Source of the DNA: Acanthamoeba sp. SK_2022b
Lineage: Eukaryota > Discosea > Longamoebia > Acanthamoebidae
DNA length: 25,484 nt
Direction: 5' to 3'
Assembly: GCA_027943245.1 (NCBI GenBank)
Contig: JANDJZ010000667.1
Coordinates: 1-25,484, forward strand
A program made the position numbers and the translations under genes. Shown piece after piece: positions 1-9,973 of the stretch (position 1 is the stretch's first letter; each line of letters opens with the position of its first letter). The notes below the pieces were generated by a model that was not told where the DNA came from, ran no database searches, and worked only from the letters and a program-made list of their open reading frames with translations.

Positions 1-377
1 ACCACGGATGCTCACGTTACCGGTGAACGGGCACTTCTTGTCGATGTACTTGCCCTCGATGGCCTCCTTGGGAGTCTTGAAGCCAAGGCCGATGTTCTTG
101 TGGAAACGGACACCCTTGCCCTTGCCGGCCTTGGTGCCGAGCACGCGGGCCTTACCGACGTAGACGGTGGGCTGCTTCTGGAAAGCTCTTTCGGTCTAGA
201 TTGCAGAAATGGGCTCGATGTGAGCAAACATTGCGGTGCAGAATGGGCAGATGGATGCCTCCAATCAAAGAGGTTATCAAACACGACATCAAGGACCACT
301 TCACAACACCGCGCTCCCCACTCCAACAGCCCACTACCAAGCTTGAGGAAGGGGCAGGGTACCTGGGCGGCTTCCAT
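1..377 (-). CDS. RPS11: 40S ribosomal protein uS17 (RPS11), N-terminal part, runs off window
   Basis: Component of the small ribosomal subunit, cytosolic. Two exons are visible on the minus strand: 363-377 (only five codons, MEAAQ) and 195 down to 1, joined by a 167-nt GT-AG intron (196-362). The spliced start reads [20 protein letters not shown] and continues through the family block [15 protein letters not shown] and [16 protein letters not shown], which matches eukaryotic uS17 closely in order and spacing. About 70 residues are present; the family is usually about 155-160, so a bit under half lies in the window and the OB-fold remainder is to the left. The start ATG (375-377) sits just before the intron, typical for ribosomal protein genes. 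No box C/D or H/ACA snoRNA signature was seen in the intron. Confidence 0.95.
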
Positions 378-610
378 CGTTGGTCAGGGGATGACGATGC
401 GGGAGGAGGAGAAGGAAGAAAAGAAGGAAATCGATGCCCAAGACCGCACAAAAAGCGGGCAGGAGGGAGTCATTTGCGGAGTATGGAAATTTCATTGTGT
501 TTGAGGAATCCAAACAATTTAGTGATTGTTTCCTCTCTCTCTCTCTCTGTTCTCCGCCCACGCTCCACTTCGGCCGTTTGCCCCGTGCCCACTCTCGCTC
601 GCTCGCTCGC
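378..610. other. Spacer between RPS11 start and CCT5 stop
   Basis: A 233-bp tandem intergenic space; both neighbours are on the minus strand. It must hold the CCT5 3' end and the RPS11 promoter. It contains a TC microsatellite at about 532-548 and a short CTCG tandem at about 597-612. No ORF with family resemblance was seen. Confidence 0.6.
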
Positions 611-2775
611 TCACTCGCCGCCCTTCTTGATGACGTCGTCGATCTTGAGGATCATCTTGACGACTTGCGTGGCCAAGAGGAACTGCTGCTGCTTCGAGAT
701 CAGCGGGTCGTGCACGTTCTGTTCCTTCATGTCTGTGGCGAGAGACAACGGTCAGCTCACCGTGCGGGGGCGAAGAGTGTGGCAGAGGTGAGTGGGAGAG
801 CCTTACCCCAGGTGCCCTTGTTGGCGGCATCGATGCCGAGGCGGTGGTTCTTCTCGTTGACCTGCTTGGCCTTGACGGTGGCCAGAGTCTCCTGGGCCTG
901 GTAGCCGCTGTTCTCGGCGAGCGCGAGGGGAGTGGCCTCGAGCGCGTCGGCAAAGGCCCTCATGGCGTACTGCTCGAGGGTAGCCACCTTGTCGGCGGCC
1001 TCCGACACGGCAAGCGAGCAAGCAATCTCGGGCGAGCCACCACCGTACACCACTCTGTTGTCCCGGATGAGGTTTCGCGTAACGCACAGGGCGTCGTGGA
1101 GACTCCTCTTGGCCTCCTCCAAAATCTGCACACGTTCGAACGCGGTGTGAGAAGTCGTGGCACGGCTGGCAAGCAAAGGGCGACAACGGCCACCGGCGAG
1201 AAAGAAGGGCGCGCACCATCTTGTTGCTGCCGCGAATAAATATGGTGACCGCGCGCGAGTTGGAGCAATCCTCGATGACGAGCATCCTGTCCTTGGTCGT
1301 GCCGAAGCTAATCTCACGCACCACGCCCGCCTTGCCGAGCTTCTCCGGTGTGATCTCCGAGAACCGAGGAACGATGCGGCCACCCGTGGCGATGGCAACC
1401 AACTGGCCACCACAAGCGCGGGACAGAACGCGTCAGTCACGCTCAAGTGCGGAGGAGAACTCGTGTACAGAGCAGGCGTCTCTCGTGAAGGACTCGGGCG
1501 CACCTCGAGCTCGACACCACCGACCCAACGGACAGCGGGGAGTTCGTTCTGGAGGAGGAGGTGGTTGGCCTCATCGTCGAAGCCCCACTGGCAGATGGCG
1601 AGGTTGGCGCCAGAATCCTTGATCTTCTTGACCATGTCGCGGAAGTACGCCTGCTCCTGCTCGGCGAGCTTGTTGTAGTCCTCCACGGACTTGACGTCAA
1701 CCTTGTGCTTGGTCTTGGGCTTCGGGGGCTCGAACGGGCAGGTGAGGATGGCCATCTTGACGTCCTTCAGCTCCTTGGGAGTCTGGGGGTGCGCGAACTC
1801 CTTGTCGAGGACGATACCGTTAATAAGCTGAGTGTCCTCGAGCCTGCCGCCCACCTTGGTCTCGATCTTGATGAGGTCGAGATTGACATCCTTGCGCTCG
1901 AAATCGGCAACAGCAAGAATGGCCTTCACGGCGATCTCGGCCATCTGCCTGTGGCACCGGCTCACACTACAGCGGATTTTTGGGTCAGAGGCTCGAAAGC
2001 ACGTAAAGAAATGGAATTGTGGCACATTTGGGTAAAAAGGGCGGCACGTACATCTTGGAACCAAGGCAGGTCATAGCGGTGTTGATGAGAGGCTCAATCT
2101 TCTCAGGACTCCACTCAATAGTGTCGGAAATGGTCTTGAGGTGATCGACCGCGACCGCAGCGGCCATTTCATAACCATCAGCGATGCGGATGGGGTGAAT
2201 GCCGCGATCGAGAAGGGCCTCGGCGTGCTCGAGCAGAGCACCGGCAAGCACCACGACACCAGTGGTGCCGTCGCCGATCTCCTCATCCTGCGACTTGGAG
2301 AGCTGGACAAGCAGCTTCGCTACTTGGTTCTCCACGTCCTTCGCGGATGTAATGTTTGGAAAAAATGAGCAAGATTACCTGCTGGAGATGAGCAACAGGC
2401 ACGTACCATGTTGTCAAGAATCGTGGCACCATCATTGGTGACGGTAACATCGCCGTCAGGGCTGACAAGCATCTTGTCCATGCCCTTCGGACCGAGCGAT
2501 GTCTTCATGGCATTGGCCACTGCCTTGGCTGCCACGATGTGCGACTGTAATTGCCAACATTAACTGTTAATTTTACTTCCCCTCCAGGGAACAATACTGA
2601 AGGCAAAGAGAGGCTTTGGTGGGGCGGCAGCCAAATGATGAGCAGAGAGGAAAGCGTAGAGAAGAATTGGAGAATAAAGTACCTTGAGGGCCGCAATGCC
2701 GGTGATACGCTCTTGCTCGCCCTGATCCCGCAGGATGATGAAGGGACGACCAAATTCATCGAAAGCGAGCGCCAT
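611..2775 (-). CDS. CCT5: T-complex protein 1 subunit epsilon (TRiC/CCT5 chaperonin)
   Basis: One of the eight subunits of the cytosolic group II chaperonin that folds actin, tubulin and others with ATP. Exons (transcript order): 2683-2775, 2407-2544, 2052-2338, 1504-1966, 1217-1402, 807-1125, 611-732; every junction is GT-AG and phases agree, giving 535 residues (family about 540). Start ATG 2773-2775 gives [18 protein letters not shown], the usual epsilon N-terminus; an upstream in-frame start at 2790 is less likely. Visible motifs: [11 protein letters not shown] and TNDGATIL (ATP site, about 50-75), GDGTT (99-103), [11 protein letters not shown], the middle segment [26 protein letters not shown], and [17 protein letters not shown] near the C-terminus. 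These epsilon-specific stretches separate it from the other seven paralogues. Shares a 331-bp upstream region with BCKDHB. Confidence 0.97.
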
Positions 2776-3106
2776 GATCTCCTCCAACAATCAGCAACAG
2801 CAATCGTGAGATGGAAATCCGCAGCGGTGTTTGTGCGCGTGTCGACAAATAGTTGAGGTATGCATGGTATAACGAATTGTTGAGATGTTCGCTGTGGTTG
2901 CAAAGGAGCAGAGACCAACCTGCGCTCGCTTCACCAATGAGAACATTTGGCCTTGAGGTCCGATGTCCACTGGATTTTCAGTGCCGCCTGCCCAAGTCTA
3001 CATAAAAAGGTGTAATAATGGAATTTTAACAATTCTCCCTGCCGGACGATCCCCGCCTATCCTCCGGCCTCTGCGGGAGTTGGCGAACAACACGTTCAGT
3101 ACAAGG
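2776..3106. promoter_or_regulatory. Shared upstream region of CCT5 (-) and BCKDHB (+)
   Basis: 331 bp between two divergent start codons, so both promoters must lie here. A CATAAAAAGG stretch at 3001-3010 is TATA-like for the plus strand, about 100 bp before the BCKDHB ATG. Nothing else specific was recognised. The long overlapping ORF in this area has no family features and is taken as chance. Confidence 0.45.
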
Positions 3107-3757
3107 ATGAGGACTAGCGTTGCCCGCAGTGCTTCTGCACACCGACTGGCCGGTGCTGCCGCTTCTGGAACCTCTGCTGCCCGTTCGCTCTTTCGTTCAT
3201 CGGTTTGCCCCCCCCCGTTTAATCGTACTCATTTTTAGTTCTCATTCCTGTGTTAAATCACCCACGCAATTCTTATGTGCCCACGTAACCACTTTAAATT
3301 AACCGCACGTTGTGAGATGTTGATGGAGCGATGTGACTGAATTGAATTCAATCATATATCTTTTTTTGTAATTTTTTTAGCAGCGTGCATTCCATGCCTC
3401 AGTCCGCACCACCGCCGCTGCCGCGTCGTCTCACTCGCAGGGCGAAGGCGAGGTGGCGCGCATGAACTTCTTCACGGCCATCAACAACGCGCTGGACATC
3501 GCTCTCGGCGCCGATCCCAAGGCCGTCATCTTTGGCGAGGACGTGGCCTTTGGCGGCGTGTTCCGCTGCACCATCAACCTGCGCGAGAAGTACGGCAACA
3601 GCCGCGTCTTCAACACGCCCCTCAGCGAGCAGGGCATCGCCGGCTTCGCCATCGGCATGGCCGCCGTGGGCGCCACGCCCATCGCCGAGATGCAGTTCGC
3701 CGACTACATTTTCCCCGCCTTTGACCAGGTGCCTCATTCTTATGTTGTTGTCGCTCG

Positions 3758-3825
<68 letters not shown>

Positions 3826-4832
3826 CCATGGCGACTAACGCAGGCGAAATGTGTCACACAGCTGGTGAACGAGGCGGCCAAGTACCGGTACCGATCGGGC
3901 GGCCAGTTCGACGTGGCGGGGCTCACCGTCCGTACGCCGTGCGGCGCCGTCGGTCACGGCGGCCACTACCACTCCCAGTCGCCCGAGGCCTACTTCTGCC
4001 ACACCCCCGGCCTCAAGGTCAACCCCCCCCCTCTCAAACCCTACACTCCCACCTGGAGCGCTCACGACGTCGACTATTACGACAACAATGTGTGGAATGC
4101 GTGGCATGTTTATTGCTGACGTGGCGCAGGTGGTGATGCCGAGCACGCCCAAGGAGGCCAAGGGTCTGCTGCTGAGCAGCATCCGCGACCCCAACCCGGT
4201 CATCTTCCTCGAGCCCAAGATCCTCTACCGTTCCGCCGTGGAGGACGTGCCCCTCGGCGACTACGAGCTGCCTCTGGGCAAGGCCCGCATTGTGCGTCGC
4301 TTTCTCTCTTTCTCTCTTTCTTTCTTCAAGTCGTCGTGGTGGGCTCACCACGGCCGCGGCGCCACGGAATGTGAACACAGGTGAAGGAGGGCTCCGACGT
4401 TACCGTGGTCGGCTGGGGCTCGCAGCTGCACGTCCTCACCGACGCCTGCGCGCTGGCCGAGAAGGAGGGCATCTCCTGCGAGCTCATCGACCTCCGCACC
4501 CTCGCCCCCTGGGATGTCGACACGGTAAGCCCTCCCTCGTCGTCGTGGCGGCGGCGGCGGCCAACTGATGAGCTGCAACGCGTGCGCGTGGGCAGGTGGA
4601 AGCGTCGGTCAAGAAGACGGGCCGGCTGGTGGTCTCGCACGAGGCGCCCAAGACCGGCGGCTTCGCCGGCGAGATCTGCTCGACGATCCAGGAGCGGTGC
4701 TTCCTGCACCTGGAGTCGCCCATCCGGCGCATCTGCGGCTACGACACGCCCTTCCCGCTCGTCTTCGAGAAGTTCTACGTCCCCGACAAGCTCAAGAACC
4801 TCGAGGCCATCCGCAGCACCGTCCACTTTTGA
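3107..4832 (+). CDS. BCKDHB: Branched-chain 2-oxoacid dehydrogenase E1 component, beta subunit (mitochondrial)
   Basis: E1-beta of the mitochondrial BCKDH complex, which with E1-alpha and ThDP decarboxylates the 2-oxoacids from Leu, Ile and Val. Exons: 3107-3202, 3381-3728, 3862-4017, 4130-4291, 4381-4524, 4596-4832; all GT-AG, phases agree, 380 residues (animal forms about 390). Residues 1-59 are rich in Arg, Ser and Ala without acids at the start ([16 protein letters not shown]), a matrix-targeting peptide. The mature part begins near Met60 ([15 protein letters not shown]). Motifs: [95 protein letters not shown] and the C-terminal [19 protein letters not shown]. The YHSQSPEA and EPKILYR blocks favour BCKDH over the pyruvate dehydrogenase E1-beta paralogue. 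Intron 2 carries a 66-bp TG tract; introns 1 and 3 have C runs next to the donor. Confidence 0.97.
3759..3824 (+). repeat. (TG)33 microsatellite in BCKDHB intron 2
   Basis: Uninterrupted TG repeat of 66 bp within the 133-nt intron 3729-3861. TG is on the transcript strand. It accounts for the apparent Val-Cys ORFs in this area. Confidence 0.98.
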
Positions 4833-5002
4833 TTCGCTACACTGCTACTACCACCACCACGACTACTACTACTACTTTTTACACACATACACACAGATAC
4901 TCGTCGCTCGAGTGGCCAATACACGCCCAAGCGCTATTTATTGCTCTTCGCTTTCTCTCCTCCCCTCCCCCCCCTCTACGTAGGATTCGCATCGTGGAGG
5001 CT
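4833..5002. other. Convergent spacer, BCKDHB 3' end and Bud32 3' end
   Basis: 170 bp between two stop codons on opposite strands. Contains short CTA/CCA triplet and CA-rich stretches; the 3' UTRs of both genes must abut or overlap here. No canonical AATAAA was seen. Confidence 0.5.
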
Positions 5003-5186
5003 TCAGCCAAAGGCGATCTTCTTGCGGCCACGAAGTCGCACTGCACGAACGGGTGGGCCCGACACGTCGTTACCACCATGCACCACGGTGGGCGAGGAGG
5101 GTCTTGGACGCACCTTCGTCTAGTCGGGTGAGCACGCTCTTGGCCTTGTTGGAGCTCTTGCTGTACTCCTGGACGATGCACGCAAA

Positions 5187-5247
<61 letters not shown>

Positions 5248-6382
5248 GCGCGTTGGTCAACAGGTTGCAATGAGGCATCGGTGGCTGCGGACATACCAGC
5301 TCCTCGGAGGAGGGGTGGGTGGAGAGGAAGGCGCGTTCGAGCACGTAGAGGTCCACCGCCGCGTCCTCCACGTGGTTGCGGGTGACGTAGCTCAGCCCAA
5401 AGTCGATCATCACCTGCCGCACCGCACGCGCCACGGTAGGACAAGCGTCTGTTAGCGCTCGCCAGCGGGGAGAGAATGAGAGAAGGGCTCGTACGAGGGA
5501 GCCGTCCTCCCGTATCATCATGTTGGAGGTGGTGAGGTCGCCGTGGATGACCCCGGCACCGTGGAGGCGGCCCAGCGCCTGTCCGATCTTCGTCCCCAAC
5601 TCCAGCGCCTCTGCGCAATATATAAATAAATAAATATAAAATTAAAATATAAATAAAGTAATAGAAATATAAGTAGGCACTACACGCAACGGTGGGGAGG
5701 GGGAGTTGTTGTGTGTAGTGATGGCGGCGCGAGCAAGAGAGATGGGGGGTGGACTTGCCAGGGCTTTGAGGCCCTCGAGCGAAGAGGAAGTGCTTGACGG
5801 CCTGGCCCTCGATGTGTTCAATGTAGAGGCGCTTGGAGGGCTGGTCCACAAAGTAGACCGCTGGCGTGCACACCCCGGCTGCCCGTCCCTTCACCAGACA
5901 TCGCGCCTCCTGGCCACATGCACGCACGTAGCCATCGACGAGTTTACGTATGAGAACGCATACAGCGACGTGGGGGCAACAGGGGAGGCGCGTCATTACC
6001 TGAGTGATGCGGGACTGGTTGAGCTTGATGTCGAGCTCGGGCAGGCGATAGGCTTTGGTGAACCGCTCCTTTATGATCGTTGGCCGGCCCAGGAAGGTGG
6101 CCTTGTACACGCGCTGCACATTTACAGTAATAAAATCAATCAAAAGAACAGTAATGAGGCCATGAATGGGCACAAGCAGCAGTGTGGGCAACCAGCGAAG
6201 AGAGCCACAAGAAATAACCCAAGGACCACAAATCAATAAAATCTATTTGTGACAAATGATTTTTGTACCGCTTCAGCGCCCTGACTGATGAGCTCGGGAT
6301 TAAGAGGCCGCAAGTCGTCTGGGATACCTGCCTTCTCCCACACTTTAGAACTGCGATCCCCTCCCGTCGTCTCCAGCTCCAT
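5003..6382 (-). CDS. TP53RK: Bud32/TP53RK kinase of the KEOPS complex
   Basis: Small atypical kinase/ATPase of KEOPS, needed for the t6A modification of tRNAs decoding ANN codons. Exons (transcript order): 6269-6382, 6000-6113, 5759-5909, 5495-5610, 5297-5413, 5114-5186, 5003-5040; 240 residues (animal form about 250). Motifs: LISQGAEARVYKATFLG (glycine loop equivalent), IIKERF (lysine), EARCLVKGRAAGVCTP, VYFVD, YIEHIEG, catalytic HGDLTTSNMM with HGD at 149-151, DFGLSYV with DFG at 169-171, VDLYVLERAFLSTHP, and the terminal VRLRGRKKIAFG, the Bud32 hallmark tail. The third intron (5611-5758) has a GC donor in the context G-GCAAGT; phase excludes nearby GT donors. Intron 5 holds a CA/GT tract, intron 4 an AT-rich tract. 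Met at 6380-6382 is the chosen start; a 5' UTR intron ending just upstream (ACAG) is possible. Confidence 0.95.
5189..5245 (-). repeat. (AC)n/(GT)n microsatellite in Bud32 intron 5
   Basis: 57 bp of AC on the plus strand, GT on the transcript strand. It ends exactly at the 3' splice site TAG (exon starts at 5186), so the tract takes the place of a polypyrimidine tract. Confidence 0.97.
5613..5665 (-). repeat. AT-rich TAAA/TTTA tract in Bud32 intron 4
   Basis: Low-complexity AATA/TTTA run within the GC-AG intron 5611-5758, striking against GC-rich exons. On the transcript strand it reads as TTTA repeats just before the acceptor. Confidence 0.8.
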
Positions 6383-6444
6383 CTGTTCTTGTCTATAAAA
6401 AATAAATAAAAGAAATAAAATAAAATTGTCACACAGCACTTTCT
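6383..6444. other. 62-bp spacer between SLF2-like stop and Bud32 start
   Basis: Only 62 bp separate the TAG stop of the upstream gene (6445-6447) from the Bud32 ATG on the same strand. The spacer is AT-rich on the transcript strand (TTTTATTTC, TTTATTTATTTT) and must serve as 3' UTR, terminator and promoter. Confidence 0.6.
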
Positions 6445-6873
6445 CTATCCGGAGTGCTGGTCATCATCATCATCGTCCTCTGAGGAGGATGGCCGATCCA
6501 CAACGGGCGCCAGCAAAGCTCGGTCGGGATCAACGTTGGTTTGGGGAGAGCGGGGAGTGAAGAAGGATCGTTGGATGCTGGGGCTGCTGCTGTAGTCCTT
6601 GAGTCGCTTGAACTGCTCCAGCTTGGCCGACAGGATGACCAGCTTGTCCTTGACCTGTGGTGGTTGTGGTTTCGTTTCAAACGACGTGTTTGTGGTGGTG
6701 AGAGGAGCGCATTCCAACGCATGCAAGATCGGGGAAAGCGCGTACGCGTGTGACGGCGAGGTTGAATCCCTGAATCTCACGGATGCGCCCGTTGAGCAGC
6801 TTGAGGGCCAACCCGAGCCGCTGCCCCGCCTCCAACCGCAACACACTCGCCGGCTGAGCAATGTCACAGCACG

Positions 6874-6936
<63 letters not shown>

Positions 6937-8213
6937 GTACATTGGTGAGTCGTGTCTGCGATAGAAATGACAAATCAGAGGCCATGGCGAGGGGGAGGCG
7001 CACCATGGCCATGGCGGCAAAGTCGACGAAGTCGATCATGGACGACAGGACGGCGTAGTCGGTCTCTGGCCCGATCTCGACGCCTCCCAGAAGCGACGCC
7101 ATGCGGTCCAGGCTCGCGCCGACCTCGCCGTCGTCGGGCCCAGCCGCCGCGACACCGGGCGAACACGGGGCGGCCGTGGCCCCAAAGTGCTGTTCGAGGA
7201 GGGCGAGGGCCATCCGCTTGCGGAACCGCAGGATCAGCGGCGAGGTCGAGGTCGGCAGGAGCGACAGCACGACGGCCTGGTTGGGCACGTGGCCGCCGTG
7301 GCCCGTCACCGCCAGCGCCTCCATGAACTCCTGGAACTCGGCCTCCGCTGTGTCACACGCCGCCCACGTCATCATCAATTATCATCATCATCAAACAACT
7401 CAATCATCATTGTCGTGACCAGCAGGAGCCAAGCGGGCCCGTGTCTGGTCGCGGGCAGGCGGCGCCGTACAGCAGAGAACGTCGCCGAGGACGGGGTGAG
7501 CAAAGACGGCGCAGAGACACGCGCGCAGGGACGCGTAGCAATACGACCCGGCGCGCCGGTCCTGGAGCAGCACCGCCACCCATCGCAGCAGTCCGATCAG
7601 GTCCTGCTTCGTGTACTTGTCCGGTCTTGGACCATGCCACGTCACGCCACGTCACCGCCACCGTCAACGACAGTCAATCGGGGAAAGGGGGGGGGGGCGA
7701 GCGGTACCGCCTGAGGACGGCGCAGCTCATGTAGTCGAGGAGGCGGTCGAGGTTTGCCAAGGGGAACCGCTCCGTCAACTGGCTCGGCGCATCGTCGTCG
7801 AGCCCGTCCTCCGCCGCGAAGTCGAGGCGCACGTCGCTGCTGCTGACGTTGGCGGCGCCGTACCACCGCATGATGTCCTCGAAGTCGCGGATCGAGGCCA
7901 CCCACAGCTTGCGCTCCGCCTACGCCGCGCCTCTGCGTTAATGTCGTGTTGCGCGCGCGCGGAGGGGGGGGGATGGCCTCAGTACTGCTCGCGGGTCGAC
8001 GGTCGCTTGCAGGGCTTTGCCGGCGGCCCAGATGACGTGCTCGTTGGTCGTCTCGAGGGCGACCACGTGGAAGAGCCATCGCAGGAGGGCCTGCGGGACG
8101 TGGCGGGCGGTGCAGATGAGCCGCTGGGCCTCGCCGCTGTGCAAAAAGATGGGCCACGTCGCCTCTGTAACCACCACGCGACCCACACCGTGCCCAAGCG
8201 ATCAACACTATGG

Positions 8214-8267
<54 letters not shown>

Positions 8268-9906
8268 GGGGTTCACGCCGAGCCAACACCGCGCACGCAA
8301 GGGCCCGCGCGTACCGGCGAGCATGCACGAAGGCAGCACGGCCGGGTCGATGTGCTGCGGTACGTCGGGCAGGGGCATTTCCTGCACACATCAAGATGGG
8401 GAAAGGGTCAGCGAAGGACTCGTGGGCGCGCCACTCCAGCTGTGCCGGAGATGCGCCTCGTCGCTGCGTCCACGCGTAGACAGGCGGCAAGCGTTCCGAG
8501 CAGTGGCGCGGTGCGTACCAGCGGCCATTGGGGAAACACGTCCAATGGGCGCGCCTGCCTCTCAAACTTGTTGCTGGACCCTTGCGTTCTCTGCGCAGGC
8601 GCGTGTGCGCGATTAGATCAGAACTCCCCGCGTGCGCATGAACGTGTGGCTCTGAAGGACAAGAGAGAGAGAGAGAGAGACCTGCTGCCGCAAAACGGTC
8701 TCCTGCTGGAGGTAGGTCAGCGTCTCCTCGTCGTATTCGTTCTCGACTTCGGCGTCGGCGTCCTCTTCCTGGTCCTGCACGATGTCGGCCAACAGCTTTC
8801 TCACGCTCCACTTGTTCTCGGCCGATCTCCTGTCCACCCGTGGAGCGTGAGCCAACACGCGCGGACTACAGGGTCTCGTGTCGCCTCGTGTCGTGCCTTT
8901 TGGGGCGAGGTTTGGGTTTGCTGCGCGGGGGCGGGACGACGACGCCCCTGCGCCGCGGTCGCAGCCGAGAGTTGACCGTTTCTGAAAAGGCCGAGGACAA
9001 CAGGAAGTCGTCGTCCACTCCCGCCGACGTTCCTGCACGACACGGCGCAGTCAGGCGCATCGGCGGCGAGTCGAGCGGAGGCCAGCTGTGCAGACGCTGG
9101 GCATACCAGACGTCGAGGCCGCCTGCTCGTTCACGGTGGTGTCCAGCTCCTCCAAGAAGTCTGCGTACGACACACACACCCACCACCCACCACCACCACC
9201 ACCACCAGTCAGCATGTGCGAGAGCGTATCAGAGGCAGAGCAGCGTAGAGCACGCAGGGCGAGCACCGTTCAGGTCGAAGCTGTCTTCCTGTGACATGGG
9301 CATGAGTGACTCGTTGACGCGTTCACCGGCGTCATCGTCGTTTGACGAGGACTCGGGCGCGATGTGTCTCCCTTTTCGCTTGGCTTTGCCGGCCCGCGTG
9401 GGTGGTGGCTCTCGCTTCCGCTTCTGGCTCTGCTTCTGAGGCCTTGTCGCGTTATCCTTCTCCTCCTCCTCCTCAGAGTTGTCGGTGACCTCCATAACGG
9501 CCATGCTGTCGTCGTCTGCGCTGAGCTCGTTCTCTGCAGGCGTGCGCCGTGCGGGTGGCGGTGTCGATCGGGCAGGGCTGCCGTTGACGCCCAGCAGCTT
9601 GCCGCGAACCAACGCCAGCGTCCTGGTCCACGTAGGTCAGCAGCGATAGAGCCACATCAGCGCATGCATCAACACAATCGCCAGTATGCAACAGGTGCGA
9701 GCACAAGGGCAGGCACAAGGGCGGCACAAAGCAGACTGAATCGAGTTAAGGATGAAAAAAGTGTAACACAAATTTTGTAGCATCTTGACGCACTTGGTCG
9801 GCGTGGCGGGAATTGCAGGTGTCGAGGAGGGAGACGGACAGGGAGAGGTGTCTGGAGATGGGCGGGGCGAGAAGATTTCGGGTGATGAAGGGGAGCTGGC
9901 CTCCAT
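6445..9906 (-). CDS. SLF2/FAM178-like protein with C-terminal CANIN domain (SMC5/6-associated family)
   Basis: Vertebrate SLF2 brings the SMC5/6 complex to damaged DNA; its conserved C-terminal region is the CANIN (FAM178) domain. Exons (transcript order): 9794-9906, 9267-9622, 9107-9160, 8870-9032, 8682-8829, 8519-8590, 8315-8381, 7986-8164, 7708-7919, 7420-7625, 7004-7347, 6746-6853, 6445-6654; phases agree, 743 residues. Residues 1-230 are disordered: Ser/Pro-rich start, acidic run, basic clusters (QKRKREPPPTR, GKAKRKGRH) that look like nuclear localisation signals. From about 235: KLLADIVQDQEEDADAE, QALLRWLFHVVALE, LWVASIRDFEDIMRWYGA, MALALLEQHFG, RVKDKLVILSAKLE; the LLRWLF, LW...GA and late VKD blocks follow the SLF2 pattern as I recall it. 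The 24-codon exon 8519-8590 is the least certain. Ends in an acidic DDDDDD tail. Assignment is by eye; an alternative is an unrelated helical nuclear protein. Confidence 0.65.
6876..6935 (-). repeat. (TG)n/(CA)n microsatellite in SLF2-like intron
   Basis: 60 bp of GT on the plus strand, therefore CA on the transcript strand, inside intron 6854-7003. It is the only one of the five long dinucleotide tracts with CA in the sense orientation. Confidence 0.97.
8215..8267 (-). repeat. (CA)n/(GT)n microsatellite in SLF2-like intron
   Basis: 53 bp of CA on the plus strand (GT in the transcript) in intron 8165-8314. Confidence 0.97.
8662..8680 (-). repeat. (AG)n/(CT)n tract forming a 5' splice site
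   Basis: 19 bp; on the transcript strand the intron begins directly with the repeat (CAG then GTCTCTCTC). The donor is thus part of the repeat. Confidence 0.85.
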
Positions 9907-9973
9907 TTTCTGTGCCTACGCGCGACAAAGATTTGGCCTTTAAAAAAATGGCGGGAAAAGTTTTCTTGGTAGA
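9907..9973. other. 67-bp spacer between PP2C stop and SLF2-like start
   Basis: The PP2C stop TGA is at 9974-9976 and the next same-strand ATG is 9904-9906. The transcript-strand context of the stop, CAGTGTGAGTGA, contains a consensus-like 5' splice site GTGAGT. Splicing from it to the available acceptors does not keep either reading frame. Confidence 0.55.

Noticed and set aside
196..362. Intron-hosted snoRNA in RPS11
   Set aside because: Ribosomal protein introns often hold snoRNAs, but no convincing C box with D box, or H/ACA signature, is present on the transcript strand.
1561..2076. Plus-strand ORF opposite CCT5
   Set aside because: Antisense of conserved CCT5 exon 4 with Leu/Val-rich low-complexity translation typical of shadow frames.
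8215..8267. CRISPR-like or minisatellite array
   Set aside because: All long repeats here are simple dinucleotide or homopolymer tracts without spacers; the genome is eukaryotic.
7611..8975. Plus-strand ORF of 454 codons opposite the SLF2-like gene
   Set aside because: It reads through a CA microsatellite (Thr-His run) and introns of the opposite gene; GC-rich shadow.
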